DNA of 64,000 nucleotides from Bacteroidia bacterium (GCA_009929445.1 SAAL01000002.1:16216-80215); one strand, 5' to 3'; shown: positions 27,224 to 36,739, numbered from the stretch's first letter. The notes: generated by a model not told the origin, from the letters alone. Numbers and translations: made by a program.

Positions 27224-27697
27224 ATGGCAAAAGCTACAACCCCGAAAGTACCGGTTAAATACCTGGTAATTCACTGCACCGATACGCCGGAGGGGCGACA
27301 CATCACTTCGGACGATATCCGCCGCTGGCACCTGAAAGAGCGTGGCTGGAAGCAGGTGGGCTATACCGATATGATTCACCTGGACGGACGCGTGGAGCGA
27401 CTGGTGGAAAACAACGACGATGCCTATGTGGACGGTTGGGAAATTACCAACGGAGCCCTGGGGCACAACAGCCACAGCCGGCATATAGTCTATGTAGGAG
27501 GGCGAGCCCGAAATAACCGGACTCCTGCGGATACCCGCACACCGGCACAGGTTGAAGCCCTGACAAGGATAATTAAGAAGTTTAACGAACTTGCACCGAA
27601 TGCAAAAATAATCGGGCACCGGGATTTGAACAAAGCAAAGGCCTGCCCGTCATTTGACGTGAAAGCGTTTGTAAAAGAAATCGGTATAAAACAGTAA
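27224..27697 (+). CDS. N-acetylmuramoyl-L-alanine amidase (endolysin)
   Basis: VIHCTDTPEGRHITSDDIRRWHLKERGW..., IIGHRDLNKAKACPSFD. Confidence 0.9.
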   Translation: MAKATTPKVPVKYLVIHCTDTPEGRHITSDDIRRWHLKERGWKQVGYTDMIHLDGRVERLVENNDDAYVDGWEITNGALGHNSHSRHIVYVGGRARNNRTPADTRTPAQVEALTRIIKKFNELAPNAKIIGHRDLNKAKACPSFDVKAFVKEIGIKQ

Positions 27698-27700
27698 AGC

Positions 27701-28108
27701 ATGCCCGCATTAGATATTATATCACTTTTACTCAACCTACTGCTTGGCACCGGGCTGATAATCCAGTTTATTACCATCCGCTCGATACGAAAAGAGGCGG
27801 ACGCAAAGGCAGACAGCGCCCAGTCAAAGGCGGGTAGAGATAAAATAGAGCTGGTGGATAATACGGTTACAACCATGGTGGAGACGGTGAATAAACTACT
27901 TGAACAAAATCAAAAGCTGATTGAAAAATACGCCTTCTCAAGCGAAGAAAATCAGCTGTTGAGACAGGAAAAAGTTGATTTGGAACAAAAATTTACTGCC
28001 CTGGAAAAAAAGGTAACCCGTATGATTCAGACGAACCTGAAAGTGATAAAAGTGCTGGAGAATATGGGCGTGGACGAAGAAGTAATTAAACCGCTGCGTG
28101 AGCAATGA
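27701..28108 (+). CDS. N-terminal TM, coiled-coil lysis-associated protein
   Basis: LDIISLLLNLLLGTGLIIQF then coiled coil, in lysis cassette. Confidence 0.5.
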   Translation: MPALDIISLLLNLLLGTGLIIQFITIRSIRKEADAKADSAQSKAGRDKIELVDNTVTTMVETVNKLLEQNQKLIEKYAFSSEENQLLRQEKVDLEQKFTALEKKVTRMIQTNLKVIKVLENMGVDEEVIKPLREQ

Positions 28109-28569
28109 AAAAGATATTATTCCTATTCGTTATCTCGGCGCTTCTGATTTCCTGCAAATCAAAGCAGTCTGTGGTAGAAGTTCCGGTGAAAACGGTAGAG
28201 AAAGTTACCGAGCGACTGGTTGAAATACAGCTACCGGCAGACAGCGCCTGGCTTACGGTCTACCTGGAGTGCGACAGCACCAATCAGGTAATCCTACGGG
28301 GACTTAGCGAGCGAAAAAGCGAGGGAGTTTTATCCGACTTGAAATTCACCAACGGAGTGCTGGACTACCGCGCCAAAACCAATGCGGCTCCTCACAAAGC
28401 GACTGTGCGTGACAGCATTGTTTACAAAGAAATCCCGGTAACGGTGGAAGTGCCGACTGTGGAATACAGGCAAACCCGATGGCAGGCGTTTACCTCCAAA
28501 ATCGGAAATATCAGTTTACTCCTACTACTCCTTTTTGGAGCGTGGAAACTCATAAAAATTAAATTTTAA
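28105..28569 (+). CDS. putative unimolecular spanin
   Basis: Lipobox ALLISCKSK at N-terminus plus C-terminal TM ISLLLLLLFGAWKLI. Confidence 0.6.
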   Translation: MKKILFLFVISALLISCKSKQSVVEVPVKTVEKVTERLVEIQLPADSAWLTVYLECDSTNQVILRGLSERKSEGVLSDLKFTNGVLDYRAKTNAAPHKATVRDSIVYKEIPVTVEVPTVEYRQTRWQAFTSKIGNISLLLLLLFGAWKLIKIKF

Positions 28570-28597
28570 ATAGCATTTAACAACCAATTAAAAATTT

Positions 28598-29116
28598 ATG
28601 GCAACATTATTAAAAGCCCGCATTGGCGGCATCGACTTTGCACCGGTAATCACCTCGGCCGCCGGACTGGCCACCGCCGTATGGGTCGAGCAGCCGCTTA
28701 CGCTTAGAGACGACGAGGTTTCCGTGGTGGAAGGCGACCCGACCGAGGAGGAGGTGTTCTCCCATGAAAATGATGCTCCGGAAGATTATGATATCACCGG
28801 AACAGGCGTAACGGCAGTAGGCAGCTTCATCAAAGCAACACTGGACGAATTGGCCGGAATACTTGGCGGCGCAGTAACGGGCGCATCGCCCAACGGCGTA
28901 TATACCCACTCGCCCAAAAAGGTACTTATCAACAAAGCAATACGTTTCCGCTTGAAAAGCGGCGGCGCAATCGTGATTCCCAACGCAAAAGGGTACGTAC
29001 TGTTTAACGGCAACCTGGGCACTGCCGGTCTGATGAAATATCCGTTCAAATTCAAAGCCATGGCACAATCCGGCTGGGACGCTGATTTTGTGATTCAGGA
29101 AAAGATAACTGTGTAA
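28598..29116 (+). CDS. tail tube-like protein
   Basis: Position before chaperone/tape measure; 172 aa beta-rich. Confidence 0.5.
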   Translation: MATLLKARIGGIDFAPVITSAAGLATAVWVEQPLTLRDDEVSVVEGDPTEEEVFSHENDAPEDYDITGTGVTAVGSFIKATLDELAGILGGAVTGASPNGVYTHSPKKVLINKAIRFRLKSGGAIVIPNAKGYVLFNGNLGTAGLMKYPFKFKAMAQSGWDADFVIQEKITV

Positions 29117-29122
29117 CGCACT

Positions 29123-29578
29123 ATGACAGACAGCGAAACCAAACTGGCAGCTGCTAACTTACTATTACAACGGGGCGTCAGATTTACGGTTGACGCCCCG
29201 TTTGTTTTTCGGCTGCTGCAGCGGAATGTGGTGGAAATAAAACCGCTCTATGCCGGAACGATAGCAGAGTTATCCCGGATCATTCTGGAAAATGAGATGG
29301 AAAATCTAACCGGGCACCAGGCGAATGAAAAGATTACCGAAGTATGCCGGCTGATAGCCACCGCAGTCCTGAACGGAAAAAAGGAGCTGAAAAAAGTAAA
29401 CCGGCTTGCCCGGCGACTGGAAAAAAGCGTACCGGCATTTCAGCTTTTCCAAATCTACCTGCACATTGCCAATATCAACAGGCACGTGGATTTTACGAAT
29501 ATTACCGGCTATTTCAGCAACCTGATGAATCAGATGATGACGAGGAAACTGCCGGGTCAGGAAAGCGAGGGGAGGTAA
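29123..29578 (+). CDS. tail assembly chaperone (G-like)
   Basis: 151 aa upstream of tape measure, overlaps -1 ORF. Confidence 0.5.
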   Translation: MTDSETKLAAANLLLQRGVRFTVDAPFVFRLLQRNVVEIKPLYAGTIAELSRIILENEMENLTGHQANEKITEVCRLIATAVLNGKKELKKVNRLARRLEKSVPAFQLFQIYLHIANINRHVDFTNITGYFSNLMNQMMTRKLPGQESEGR

Positions 29579-29826
29579 AGGGCTACACCGACGGTCTCCA
29601 TAGCCCCTTCGGATTATTTGGACAGTTAAAAGAAAAACGCGGACTCACGCACGACGAGCTACTGTGGGGACAGCCCTGGATTATGTACCTGCTCGAGATG
29701 GCAGATGCACCCCGCTACGTAAATGGAAAACCACCCGCACCCGTGGCAGAAAGTGCGGAGGATGTGGCAAGGATACTGGGACGGAAAGCCCCTCAGTCCC
29801 CTAAAGGGGAAGTAAGAGAGCGATAA
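29344..29826 (+). CDS. -1 frame tail assembly extension (GT-like)
   Basis: Relative -1 frame; C-half KGYTDGLHSPFGLFGQLKEKRGLTHDELLWGQPWIMYLLEMADAPRY. Confidence 0.5.
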   Translation: MPADSHRSPERKKGAEKSKPACPATGKKRTGISAFPNLPAHCQYQQARGFYEYYRLFQQPDESDDDEETAGSGKRGEVKGYTDGLHSPFGLFGQLKEKRGLTHDELLWGQPWIMYLLEMADAPRYVNGKPPAPVAESAEDVARILGRKAPQSPKGEVRER

Positions 29827-29862
29827 TCTAATTATTTAAAAAAAATAAATCACCCTGCAAAA

Positions 29863-29913
29863 TTCCCCCTTTAGGCTTCGACGTGAGCTCAGCCGAACGG
29901 GGTTAGGGGGCCG
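29863..29913. repeat. composite palindromic repeat
   Basis: TTCCCCCTTTAG-GCTTCGACGTGAGCTCAGCCGAAC-GGGGTTAGGGGGCC. Confidence 0.65.
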
Positions 29914-29918
29914 ACTGG

Positions 29919-32900
29919 ATGGAACCTGTAGAAATAGACATACGGATGAAGCAGAACGTGACCGAGGAGGGCAAAAAGGCCACCGGCGCGATGGGCGAAA
30001 TGGACGAGGCAGCGAAAAAGATGCAGGAGCAGGTTGAGTCTATGCTTGAGCAGCGTAAAAAGCTGATTGCCGATATTGAGAAAAATCTCAGTAAAACCGC
30101 TACGAATATTTCCAATACGAGTGACATGCTTTCAGGTGATGTAAGCAAGCTGAAAAAGGCGAGCGATATCCTGGGCGAGTCGCTGGAATCAGCAAAAAAA
30201 GAAGTCTCAGATGTAGAAGCGGTACTCCAGTCCGGAACGGCTACAATCGAGGACTTTTCCAGCGCGAGCGAGCAACTGAATCAAGTGGGCGGCGAACTTG
30301 CCGATATCCTTACAAAATCCAATGACCTGCAGGATATTTCCAACGACCTGATGAATTTAGGCAAGGGAAATGTCGAAAAACTTACCCGCTCCAAACTGTT
30401 TCTTGCCAAGGCCAACGAATGGGTGGCAAAAACTTTCAAAATGAGCGAAGTGGCCGCGAAACGGTTCACGGCGGTTGCTTCATTTGGGCTGACGATTGCA
30501 ATTTCCGCACTGATTGGGCTTTACGAAAGATACAAAACCAAGCAGGAAGAAATTAATCGGCTGAAAAAGGAATTTGCCGATATAGAAAAAGGCGCTATTA
30601 AAGGCATGGCTGATGAAAAGGTAGCCGCTGAGCAACTAATGAGAGTGGCAGGCGACCACACCAAGAACCTCGACCTTCGGAAGCAGGCGGTAGAAAAACT
30701 GAACAAGCTGATGCCTGATTACAACGGCTATATCAATCGGGAGGGACAGCTCATCGGTAACGCGGACACGGCGCTTAAAAATTACCTGGTTAGCCTTTAC
30801 AAGGTTGAAAAAGCAAAAAAGCTGATTGCAGGCATTGAAGAAGACACCGCTAATATTGACAACCTGAAAAGTACCGGTTCTGACCCGGTTACTTTTTTGG
30901 AAAGAATGGGATTAGGTGCTGCCAAATTACTTACGCCTACCAATTACGATGAAATTTCAAATAAATTCTTTCAAAATAAATCAAAAAAATGGATAAACCA
31001 AATATCCGGGATAGAGGCCGGAAAAAAACAGAAGGAAGACGAACTTCAAAAATTATTAGGCGATAAGAATGTTTTTACATCTGTTTTCGAAAGTCCCGAC
31101 AAATCCTCCGGCGGCTCTTCTTCCTCCGCGCCACCCGCCAAAGAAGAGTATAACGCTCAAGCCGAACTTGACGACCAACTTACAGATTTACGGAAACGCA
31201 CCAATGCCTTGATGATTGATATAATGCAAGACGGTCTTGACAAGCGGTTGAAGCAGATAGATAATGAGAAGGATGAGGAACTTGACCGGATAGAAAAACA
31301 TCAGCAACAAATCCTGGACGAATATAATAAAAGCGATGCCGGGAAGAAAAATCCGCAGGCAGATATTAAGAGCATTCCGGGCATTGATCCGGAAACGCTC
31401 GCGGGTATCGAAGCCGAAAAAACGAAAATTACCAATGCGGCGGAAGAAAAAAGAAAACAAGCCACCGAGGCAAACGCCAGGGAAATCACCGACCTGGCCC
31501 GAAAATACGCGTCGGAAGAAGTTAACATCCGGTACGATTACCAGCAGGATATTGATAAATTGGAGAAAGCCGGTAACACCGAAGCCGCCAACGCCGCTCG
31601 GATGGAACGAGATAAACGGATTTCGGAACTCACGGCCGAGATGTTTGAGAGCACCGATATCTACAAAACAGCCACGAATGAAAAAATACAAGCTTCAAAA
31701 GAAGCAACCGAGCAGCTTGTCAGCGACATAAAAAAACGGATTGAAGCGCTCGTAATTGAAAATAAACTCACACGCGCTGACGCCGATCGGATGATTGGCG
31801 ATTTGAATAAAACGCAAGTTTCCCGTGAAAATTCCAAAAACGAAAATAACCCATTCGCCAAGCTGATAAAAGGGCTGAATGACTATAAAAAAGCAAAAAA
31901 GGAACTTGACGACAAAAGAAAATCCGTAACACCGGGGGAATTAGTCAAGTTGGAAGATGCCGCCAACAAAACGCTTGCCACCACAGCTGAAGCTGCTGCA
32001 GTTTCTCTCGCGGGCGTGCAGGAGATTCTCGGAACGGTAGTCGGTGCTCTGGATCAACTCGGGCTGCTCACCGAGGAAGAGAAGCAAACGGCCAATGAAG
32101 TGATTGGGATGGTTGGCGGAGCAGCCGATATCGCAATGGGTATCGCAACCGGGAATCCGGTGCAGATAATAACGGGTGCGGTCAACCTGCTTGCAAACGC
32201 CATTTCCCTTTTCGACAAGAAAAGCAAAGACATCGCGAAAAAACAAAAAGAGCACAAAAAAAATCTTGACGACTTAGCCCACGCTTATACCAACCTTCAG
32301 CGTGAGGTAGATAAGGCACTCGGAACCGATGTGTACAAAAAACAGAAAGAAGCCATTGCCAACCTGCGGAAGCAGATAGCCGAGAACGAGCGGCTGATTG
32401 CGCTCGAACAGCAGAAAAAGAAAAAGAAACAAAATCAGGAAGATATTGCTGCATGGCGTGCAGAAATCGACGCGCTGAAAGGCGAAATAGACGATACCAT
32501 TCAGTCCATTACCGAAGACCTGGCACAGACCAACGCCAGGGACTTAGCCCGCACGCTTGCCGATGCACTTGTTTCGGCAGCCCGCACGGGCGAGGACGCA
32601 TTCACAGCAATGGGCGACGTAATCAATGACGTGCTTCGCAACGCGGTGGTGAATGCACTGAGCAAACGCTTTCTTGAAAAACAAATGGATGAGGCAACCG
32701 AATACCTTGCCGGAGCAATGGGTGACGGCGATTTATCGGACTACGAAAAACGGCGCTTTGAGGAAATGATCCGAAATGCGGGGACAGCATTTAACACAGC
32801 ACTATCCGCTTATGATGAACTATTTGCCAATCAGGATGACGCGGCCAGGCGCTCCGCATCAAAAGGGATTGCCCAGGCAAGCCAGGACAGTATCGATGAA

Positions 32901-33119
32901 CTCAGCGGCACCATCACCTTTATGGCGGGTGAGTTTCGAACGGCCAATGTGCTGGCAGCTGCACGTACAGAAACCGGCAAGGACATGCTTCTAATCACGC
33001 GCACCATTTTGAGCGTGCTGAATGTAATTGCAGAAAATACGTCATATAATAAAAGGTTGGAGGATATTGCAGAAGGGATTGAAAAATTAAATAGAGATGG
33101 AGTGAATGTGAAAAGATGA
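29919..33119 (+). CDS. tail tape measure protein
   Basis: 1066 aa, long coiled coils plus hydrophobic segments. Confidence 0.85.
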   Translation: MEPVEIDIRMKQNVTEEGKKATGAMGEMDEAAKKMQEQVESMLEQRKKLIADIEKNLSKTATNISNTSDMLSGDVSKLKKASDILGESLESAKKEVSDVEAVLQSGTATIEDFSSASEQLNQVGGELADILTKSNDLQDISNDLMNLGKGNVEKLTRSKLFLAKANEWVAKTFKMSEVAAKRFTAVASFGLTIAISALIGLYERYKTKQEEINRLKKEFADIEKGAIKGMADEKVAAEQLMRVAGDHTKNLDLRKQAVEKLNKLMPDYNGYINREGQLIGNADTALKNYLVSLYKVEKAKKLIAGIEEDTANIDNLKSTGSDPVTFLERMGLGAAKLLTPTNYDEISNKFFQNKSKKWINQISGIEAGKKQKEDELQKLLGDKNVFTSVFESPDKSSGGSSSSAPPAKEEYNAQAELDDQLTDLRKRTNALMIDIMQDGLDKRLKQIDNEKDEELDRIEKHQQQILDEYNKSDAGKKNPQADIKSIPGIDPETLAGIEAEKTKITNAAEEKRKQATEANAREITDLARKYASEEVNIRYDYQQDIDKLEKAGNTEAANAARMERDKRISELTAEMFESTDIYKTATNEKIQASKEATEQLVSDIKKRIEALVIENKLTRADADRMIGDLNKTQVSRENSKNENNPFAKLIKGLNDYKKAKKELDDKRKSVTPGELVKLEDAANKTLATTAEAAAVSLAGVQEILGTVVGALDQLGLLTEEEKQTANEVIGMVGGAADIAMGIATGNPVQIITGAVNLLANAISLFDKKSKDIAKKQKEHKKNLDDLAHAYTNLQREVDKALGTDVYKKQKEAIANLRKQIAENERLIALEQQKKKKKQNQEDIAAWRAEIDALKGEIDDTIQSITEDLAQTNARDLARTLADALVSAARTGEDAFTAMGDVINDVLRNAVVNALSKRFLEKQMDEATEYLAGAMGDGDLSDYEKRRFEEMIRNAGTAFNTALSAYDELFANQDDAARRSASKGIAQASQDSIDELSGTITFMAGEFRTANVLAAARTETGKDMLLITRTILSVLNVIAENTSYNKRLEDIAEGIEKLNRDGVNVKR

Positions 33120-33964
33120 TTATCGACGGAACTAACATACGGACACTTGGCATGTTTATCCTTCGCGGAGGGTCAAACGATTTTTTGTCGTTTCCGGAGC
33201 GCCGGGAACCGGCACAAAATAACTGGGCGGAGCATGACGGGCTGGATGTAGATTTTTCGGATTTGAGTTTTAACCCGAAAAAAGTGAGCGTTCAGCTTTA
33301 TCTTTCCGCACCCAATGAAACACAATTTATGCAGCGTTTAAATGCCTTTCAAAACTTGCACTTCCAGCCCGGTTACCGGAATATTTATGTAGAGGAATTT
33401 CAGAAAACTTTCTCACTCCGGTTTCTCGGATTTGGAGAATATACACACAAAGGGGGACTGGCAAAGTCCGGGAAGAAAAGCGGAAAGCTTACTGTTGAAT
33501 ATATGATGGATGATCCGGTGCAGCTGTTTAACCCCACCCCGTCCCTCCCACAAGGGGAGGGAGCGAGCGCAATTCACATTCAGCTAAATGGGGTTGATTT
33601 GTCGCAGTACGGAATTATAGTGAAAGAAGTTTATTCAACTGTTTTACGCCCGGCATCTCCAAAATCGACCTTAGAGCGGTCATTTAATCATATAGACGGA
33701 ATTTGGGCTGACGTGGCCATTATCCGCAAAAAGGAATCGAAACAAGTTACGATTGACTGTGTAATGAGCGCCGGGACATTATCGGAATTTTACAATAATT
33801 ACAACGCACTTTTCGGCATAATGAATAGCGCGGCACCAATAGAATTGAGTACGCCTGATACTGACCGGTTGTGCTACTACAAAGCAATGAGCAATTTTAC
33901 AAAACTTACTATTTTTTCTAAAAAAGTGCGGGTTGGATTTCAACTGATTTTTCAAACACTATAA
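33116..33964 (+). CDS. distal-tail-like protein
   Basis: 282 aa after tape measure; contains repeat-derived NPTPSLPQGEGAS. Confidence 0.5.
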   Translation: MIIDGTNIRTLGMFILRGGSNDFLSFPERREPAQNNWAEHDGLDVDFSDLSFNPKKVSVQLYLSAPNETQFMQRLNAFQNLHFQPGYRNIYVEEFQKTFSLRFLGFGEYTHKGGLAKSGKKSGKLTVEYMMDDPVQLFNPTPSLPQGEGASAIHIQLNGVDLSQYGIIVKEVYSTVLRPASPKSTLERSFNHIDGIWADVAIIRKKESKQVTIDCVMSAGTLSEFYNNYNALFGIMNSAAPIELSTPDTDRLCYYKAMSNFTKLTIFSKKVRVGFQLIFQTL

Positions 33965-33965
33965 T

Positions 33966-34292
33966 ATGGACACGATAAGACAGGGCGAACAGTTCAAGAA
34001 GCTTTTCCAGCTCCCGGACAGCTGGGAGATGTTTGAGGATATTGCAGCGAAATTTTATATAGCGGGAGAACCGGACGCTTCTTTTACTTTTTCAAAAAGT
34101 GAGGGAACAATCACTGACGAGAGCGCATCCGGTGAAAAATTGATAGGAATGTTTTTCAGCCAGGAAAAGACAAGCCTGATGACCCCGGGAAAATGGAGCG
34201 TAGAGTTTAAACTGGAATATGCCGGCAGTTTTATGCCGATATGGAAACCAGCTGTTGAAGTTTTTAACGTTAAAAAGACACAGATAACATGA
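33966..34292 (+). CDS. hypothetical tail protein
   Basis: 108 aa in tail operon. Confidence 0.5.
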   Translation: MDTIRQGEQFKKLFQLPDSWEMFEDIAAKFYIAGEPDASFTFSKSEGTITDESASGEKLIGMFFSQEKTSLMTPGKWSVEFKLEYAGSFMPIWKPAVEVFNVKKTQIT

Positions 34293-34549
34293 TCAATACA
34301 GAGATTACACCTGTGCCGCTGAGGCGAATATCTGTCGGGGCGGTGGAAACGGGAGTCATAAAACATGAAAACGTGGAAGTCCCCACGTTCTACACCGGGA
34401 AATCAGCGTATCAAAGCTATCTCGATACTACAGAGGACAGTCCGGCAATGACAGAAGAAGAGTGGGCGAAAACGAAAACACGGATTCATGTAGTTGATAA
34501 CTTGCCTGAGACAGGAAATCCAAATGAATTTTATGCGATTTTTGAATAA
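34289..34549 (+). CDS. hypothetical tail protein
   Basis: 86 aa, TAATG-coupled to next ORF. Confidence 0.45.
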   Translation: MINTEITPVPLRRISVGAVETGVIKHENVEVPTFYTGKSAYQSYLDTTEDSPAMTEEEWAKTKTRIHVVDNLPETGNPNEFYAIFE

Positions 34550-34773
34550 TGATTTATGATAAGTACGGAAAACAGCTGTTGTCAATTGCCTACTTTGATA
34601 AAGGTGGAGCGAGAAAAATTATTGACAGAATCTATGCAGGAGCATCGGATGGTACGCTCCGTCTGGTATGGAAACACAACGCATTCCTTATCATTGATCC
34701 TGTATTCCTATGGGTTACGGATATTGAATCAACCATTACAGTGCGCTCTAATGTGGACTGGACGGTGCAATAG
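34549..34773 (+). CDS. fibre-region protein ending in half BACON-like domain
   Basis: ends ESTITVRSNVDWTVQ*. Confidence 0.5.
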   Translation: MIYDKYGKQLLSIAYFDKGGARKIIDRIYAGASDGTLRLVWKHNAFLIIDPVFLWVTDIESTITVRSNVDWTVQ

Positions 34774-34803
34774 CCCATCCAAACCTTCCCGAAGGGAAGG
34801 CTT
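34774..34803. repeat. palindromic repeat, inverted copy of 4185..4214
   Basis: CCCATCCAAACCTTCCCGAAGGGAAGGCTT. Confidence 0.85.
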
Positions 34804-34860
34804 AAAGAGAGAATAGAAATAAATGGAAATTTTTTAAATAAAAAACTGCTCGTTCTCTTA

Positions 34861-34890
34861 TTCCCCCTTCGGGGTTAGGGGCAGGGCTCT
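34861..34890. repeat. G/C-rich palindromic repeat
   Basis: ttcccccttcggggttaggggcagggctct. Confidence 0.7.
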
Positions 34891-34905
34891 AATAAATTAA
34901 CAATT

Positions 34906-35508
34906 ATGGCAAAAGCATCATGGCTGTCGGTCACACCGGCAACAGGTTCGGGAAACGGTAACGTGTCAGTTAGCACGGCCGCAGCCCACACGGGACGTGT
35001 AGCACGTTCCACTACAGTTACATTCAAGGCATCAGGCGTCACCGACAAGGTTGCTACGGTCAATCAGGCGGGGAAGCCGGAGTTTGTGCAGATTCAGACT
35101 TCGGCATCGGCCTCTAAGGCAGGAGGCGTGGTGACGATCACTGGAACCACCAACTCTACAAAGCTGACCTTTGCGCTCGGTACGGGTTCGCTGGTCATTA
35201 CACTACCGAACTCCTACCTGGCTAATTCGGTGAGTACAAACAATGGCGTAGCAATTACCGGAGACCCGGGAGCAGCACAGGAATTTGCATTCTCCATCGC
35301 TATCACCGTACCAGCCAACGTGGGAATTACTTCGCTGAGCAAGCAGATAACGGTTATGGCCAACGGTGGACAGACGTCTAACTGTACCCTTACGCAGGCT
35401 GCTGGAGATGCATCTTTGAGTATTTCTCCTGCTACTATCGACCTCACTTGGGAAGGAACTGCGCAGTCTATCACTGTTACTTCTAACACCAGCTGGACTG
35501 TGGAATAA
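34906..35508 (+). CDS. BACON/Ig-like fibre-region protein
   Basis: begins KASWLSVTPATGSGNGNVSV...R.TTVTF, ends QSITVTSNTSWTVE*. Confidence 0.6.
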   Translation: MAKASWLSVTPATGSGNGNVSVSTAAAHTGRVARSTTVTFKASGVTDKVATVNQAGKPEFVQIQTSASASKAGGVVTITGTTNSTKLTFALGTGSLVITLPNSYLANSVSTNNGVAITGDPGAAQEFAFSIAITVPANVGITSLSKQITVMANGGQTSNCTLTQAAGDASLSISPATIDLTWEGTAQSITVTSNTSWTVE

Positions 35509-36722
35509 TGGCTGTAGTAAACAAACAATGGTCAAACGGAGATACCCTCGCTTTCGATATGAACAGCGGGGGCATCCTCGTTTCCTCTGCTCCTAATAGC
35601 ACTGGGATACCGAGGCAGACGACTGTGAATGTGAAGACTACCAATGAAGGAGTGCAGGCGCAAGCTGAGCTGACGGTGTATCAGGAGACGACAACGTACC
35701 CTGATTGGGATTTAAATGAAAATAATGGTGAACAATTTTTAACTGTGTTATCAAATGATTTTACCAGGCCTTTTTCCACATCACCTTTAGTTTCTATAAA
35801 CGTTCCAATCACGGGTACTTATAAATGGAATGGAGGAGTTTTAGCACCAAATGGTAAAATATATTGCATTCCAAATGATGCTACAACTGCTCTTGTGATA
35901 AACACAAGTAATAATACAATCAGTATTATGGGTTCTTTTTCAACAACTACTGGTAAATGGGCAGGTGGTGTTTTGGCTACAAACGGTAAAATATATGGGG
36001 TTCCAAGGTATGCATCTACTATTCTTGAGATGGACCCGATTAGTGGCCTTGTAGTAGAATTTGGAAGTATTCCAGGGGACAATAAATATATCGGCGCAGT
36101 TTTAGGTCCAAACGGCAAAATATACTGTATTCCACTTGCTGCAACGTCAGTATTAGTAATAAATCCTTCCAACCACTCAACATACCAAATAGGTAGTTTA
36201 GGCTCCGGCAATAAATGGATAGGAGGTGCTTTAGCTCCAAATGGTAAAATATACTGTTCACCATATGATTCAACTTCAATTCTTGAAATAGATCCGAATA
36301 ATGATACAGTCAGTACATTCGGAACTATAACTGGTACTAATAAATATCAAGGAGCAACTTTAGCTCCCAATGGTAATATTTATTGTGTTCCTTATAAAGC
36401 AGGTAAAGTTCTTGAGATAGACCCTATAAATAGAACAGCTACAAAAATTGGAAGTACTATTGGACAATACTCCAGAGTAACTTTAGGCCCTAATGGAAAA
36501 CTTTACGCAATTCCATATAGCAATGGTAGTATAATTGAGATAAATGTAAGCAGTAAAACACACACTCTTATCACTTCTGTAGCAGGATTATCCAGCATCG
36601 TTTTAGCTCCAAATGGGAAATTTTATTTAATTCCATCGAGTGGCACTATATGTTACGTTATGGGACAAACACAGCAAATTGATGAAAATGCAGTTTTGTC
36701 ACGATACCTTAATAAATTTTAG
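35508..36722 (+). CDS. putative receptor-binding protein with propeller-like repeats
   Basis: About seven repeats of LAPNGKIYCIPxxATSxLxIDPxxNTxSxxGS. Confidence 0.6.
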   Translation: MAVVNKQWSNGDTLAFDMNSGGILVSSAPNSTGIPRQTTVNVKTTNEGVQAQAELTVYQETTTYPDWDLNENNGEQFLTVLSNDFTRPFSTSPLVSINVPITGTYKWNGGVLAPNGKIYCIPNDATTALVINTSNNTISIMGSFSTTTGKWAGGVLATNGKIYGVPRYASTILEMDPISGLVVEFGSIPGDNKYIGAVLGPNGKIYCIPLAATSVLVINPSNHSTYQIGSLGSGNKWIGGALAPNGKIYCSPYDSTSILEIDPNNDTVSTFGTITGTNKYQGATLAPNGNIYCVPYKAGKVLEIDPINRTATKIGSTIGQYSRVTLGPNGKLYAIPYSNGSIIEINVSSKTHTLITSVAGLSSIVLAPNGKFYLIPSSGTICYVMGQTQQIDENAVLSRYLNKF

Positions 36723-36739
36723 AATTAAAAATAAACACT

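Noticed and set aside
35820-36620. Tandem DNA repeats in the propeller gene as a non-coding satellite
   Set aside because: Periodicity is explained by protein repeats in one open frame.
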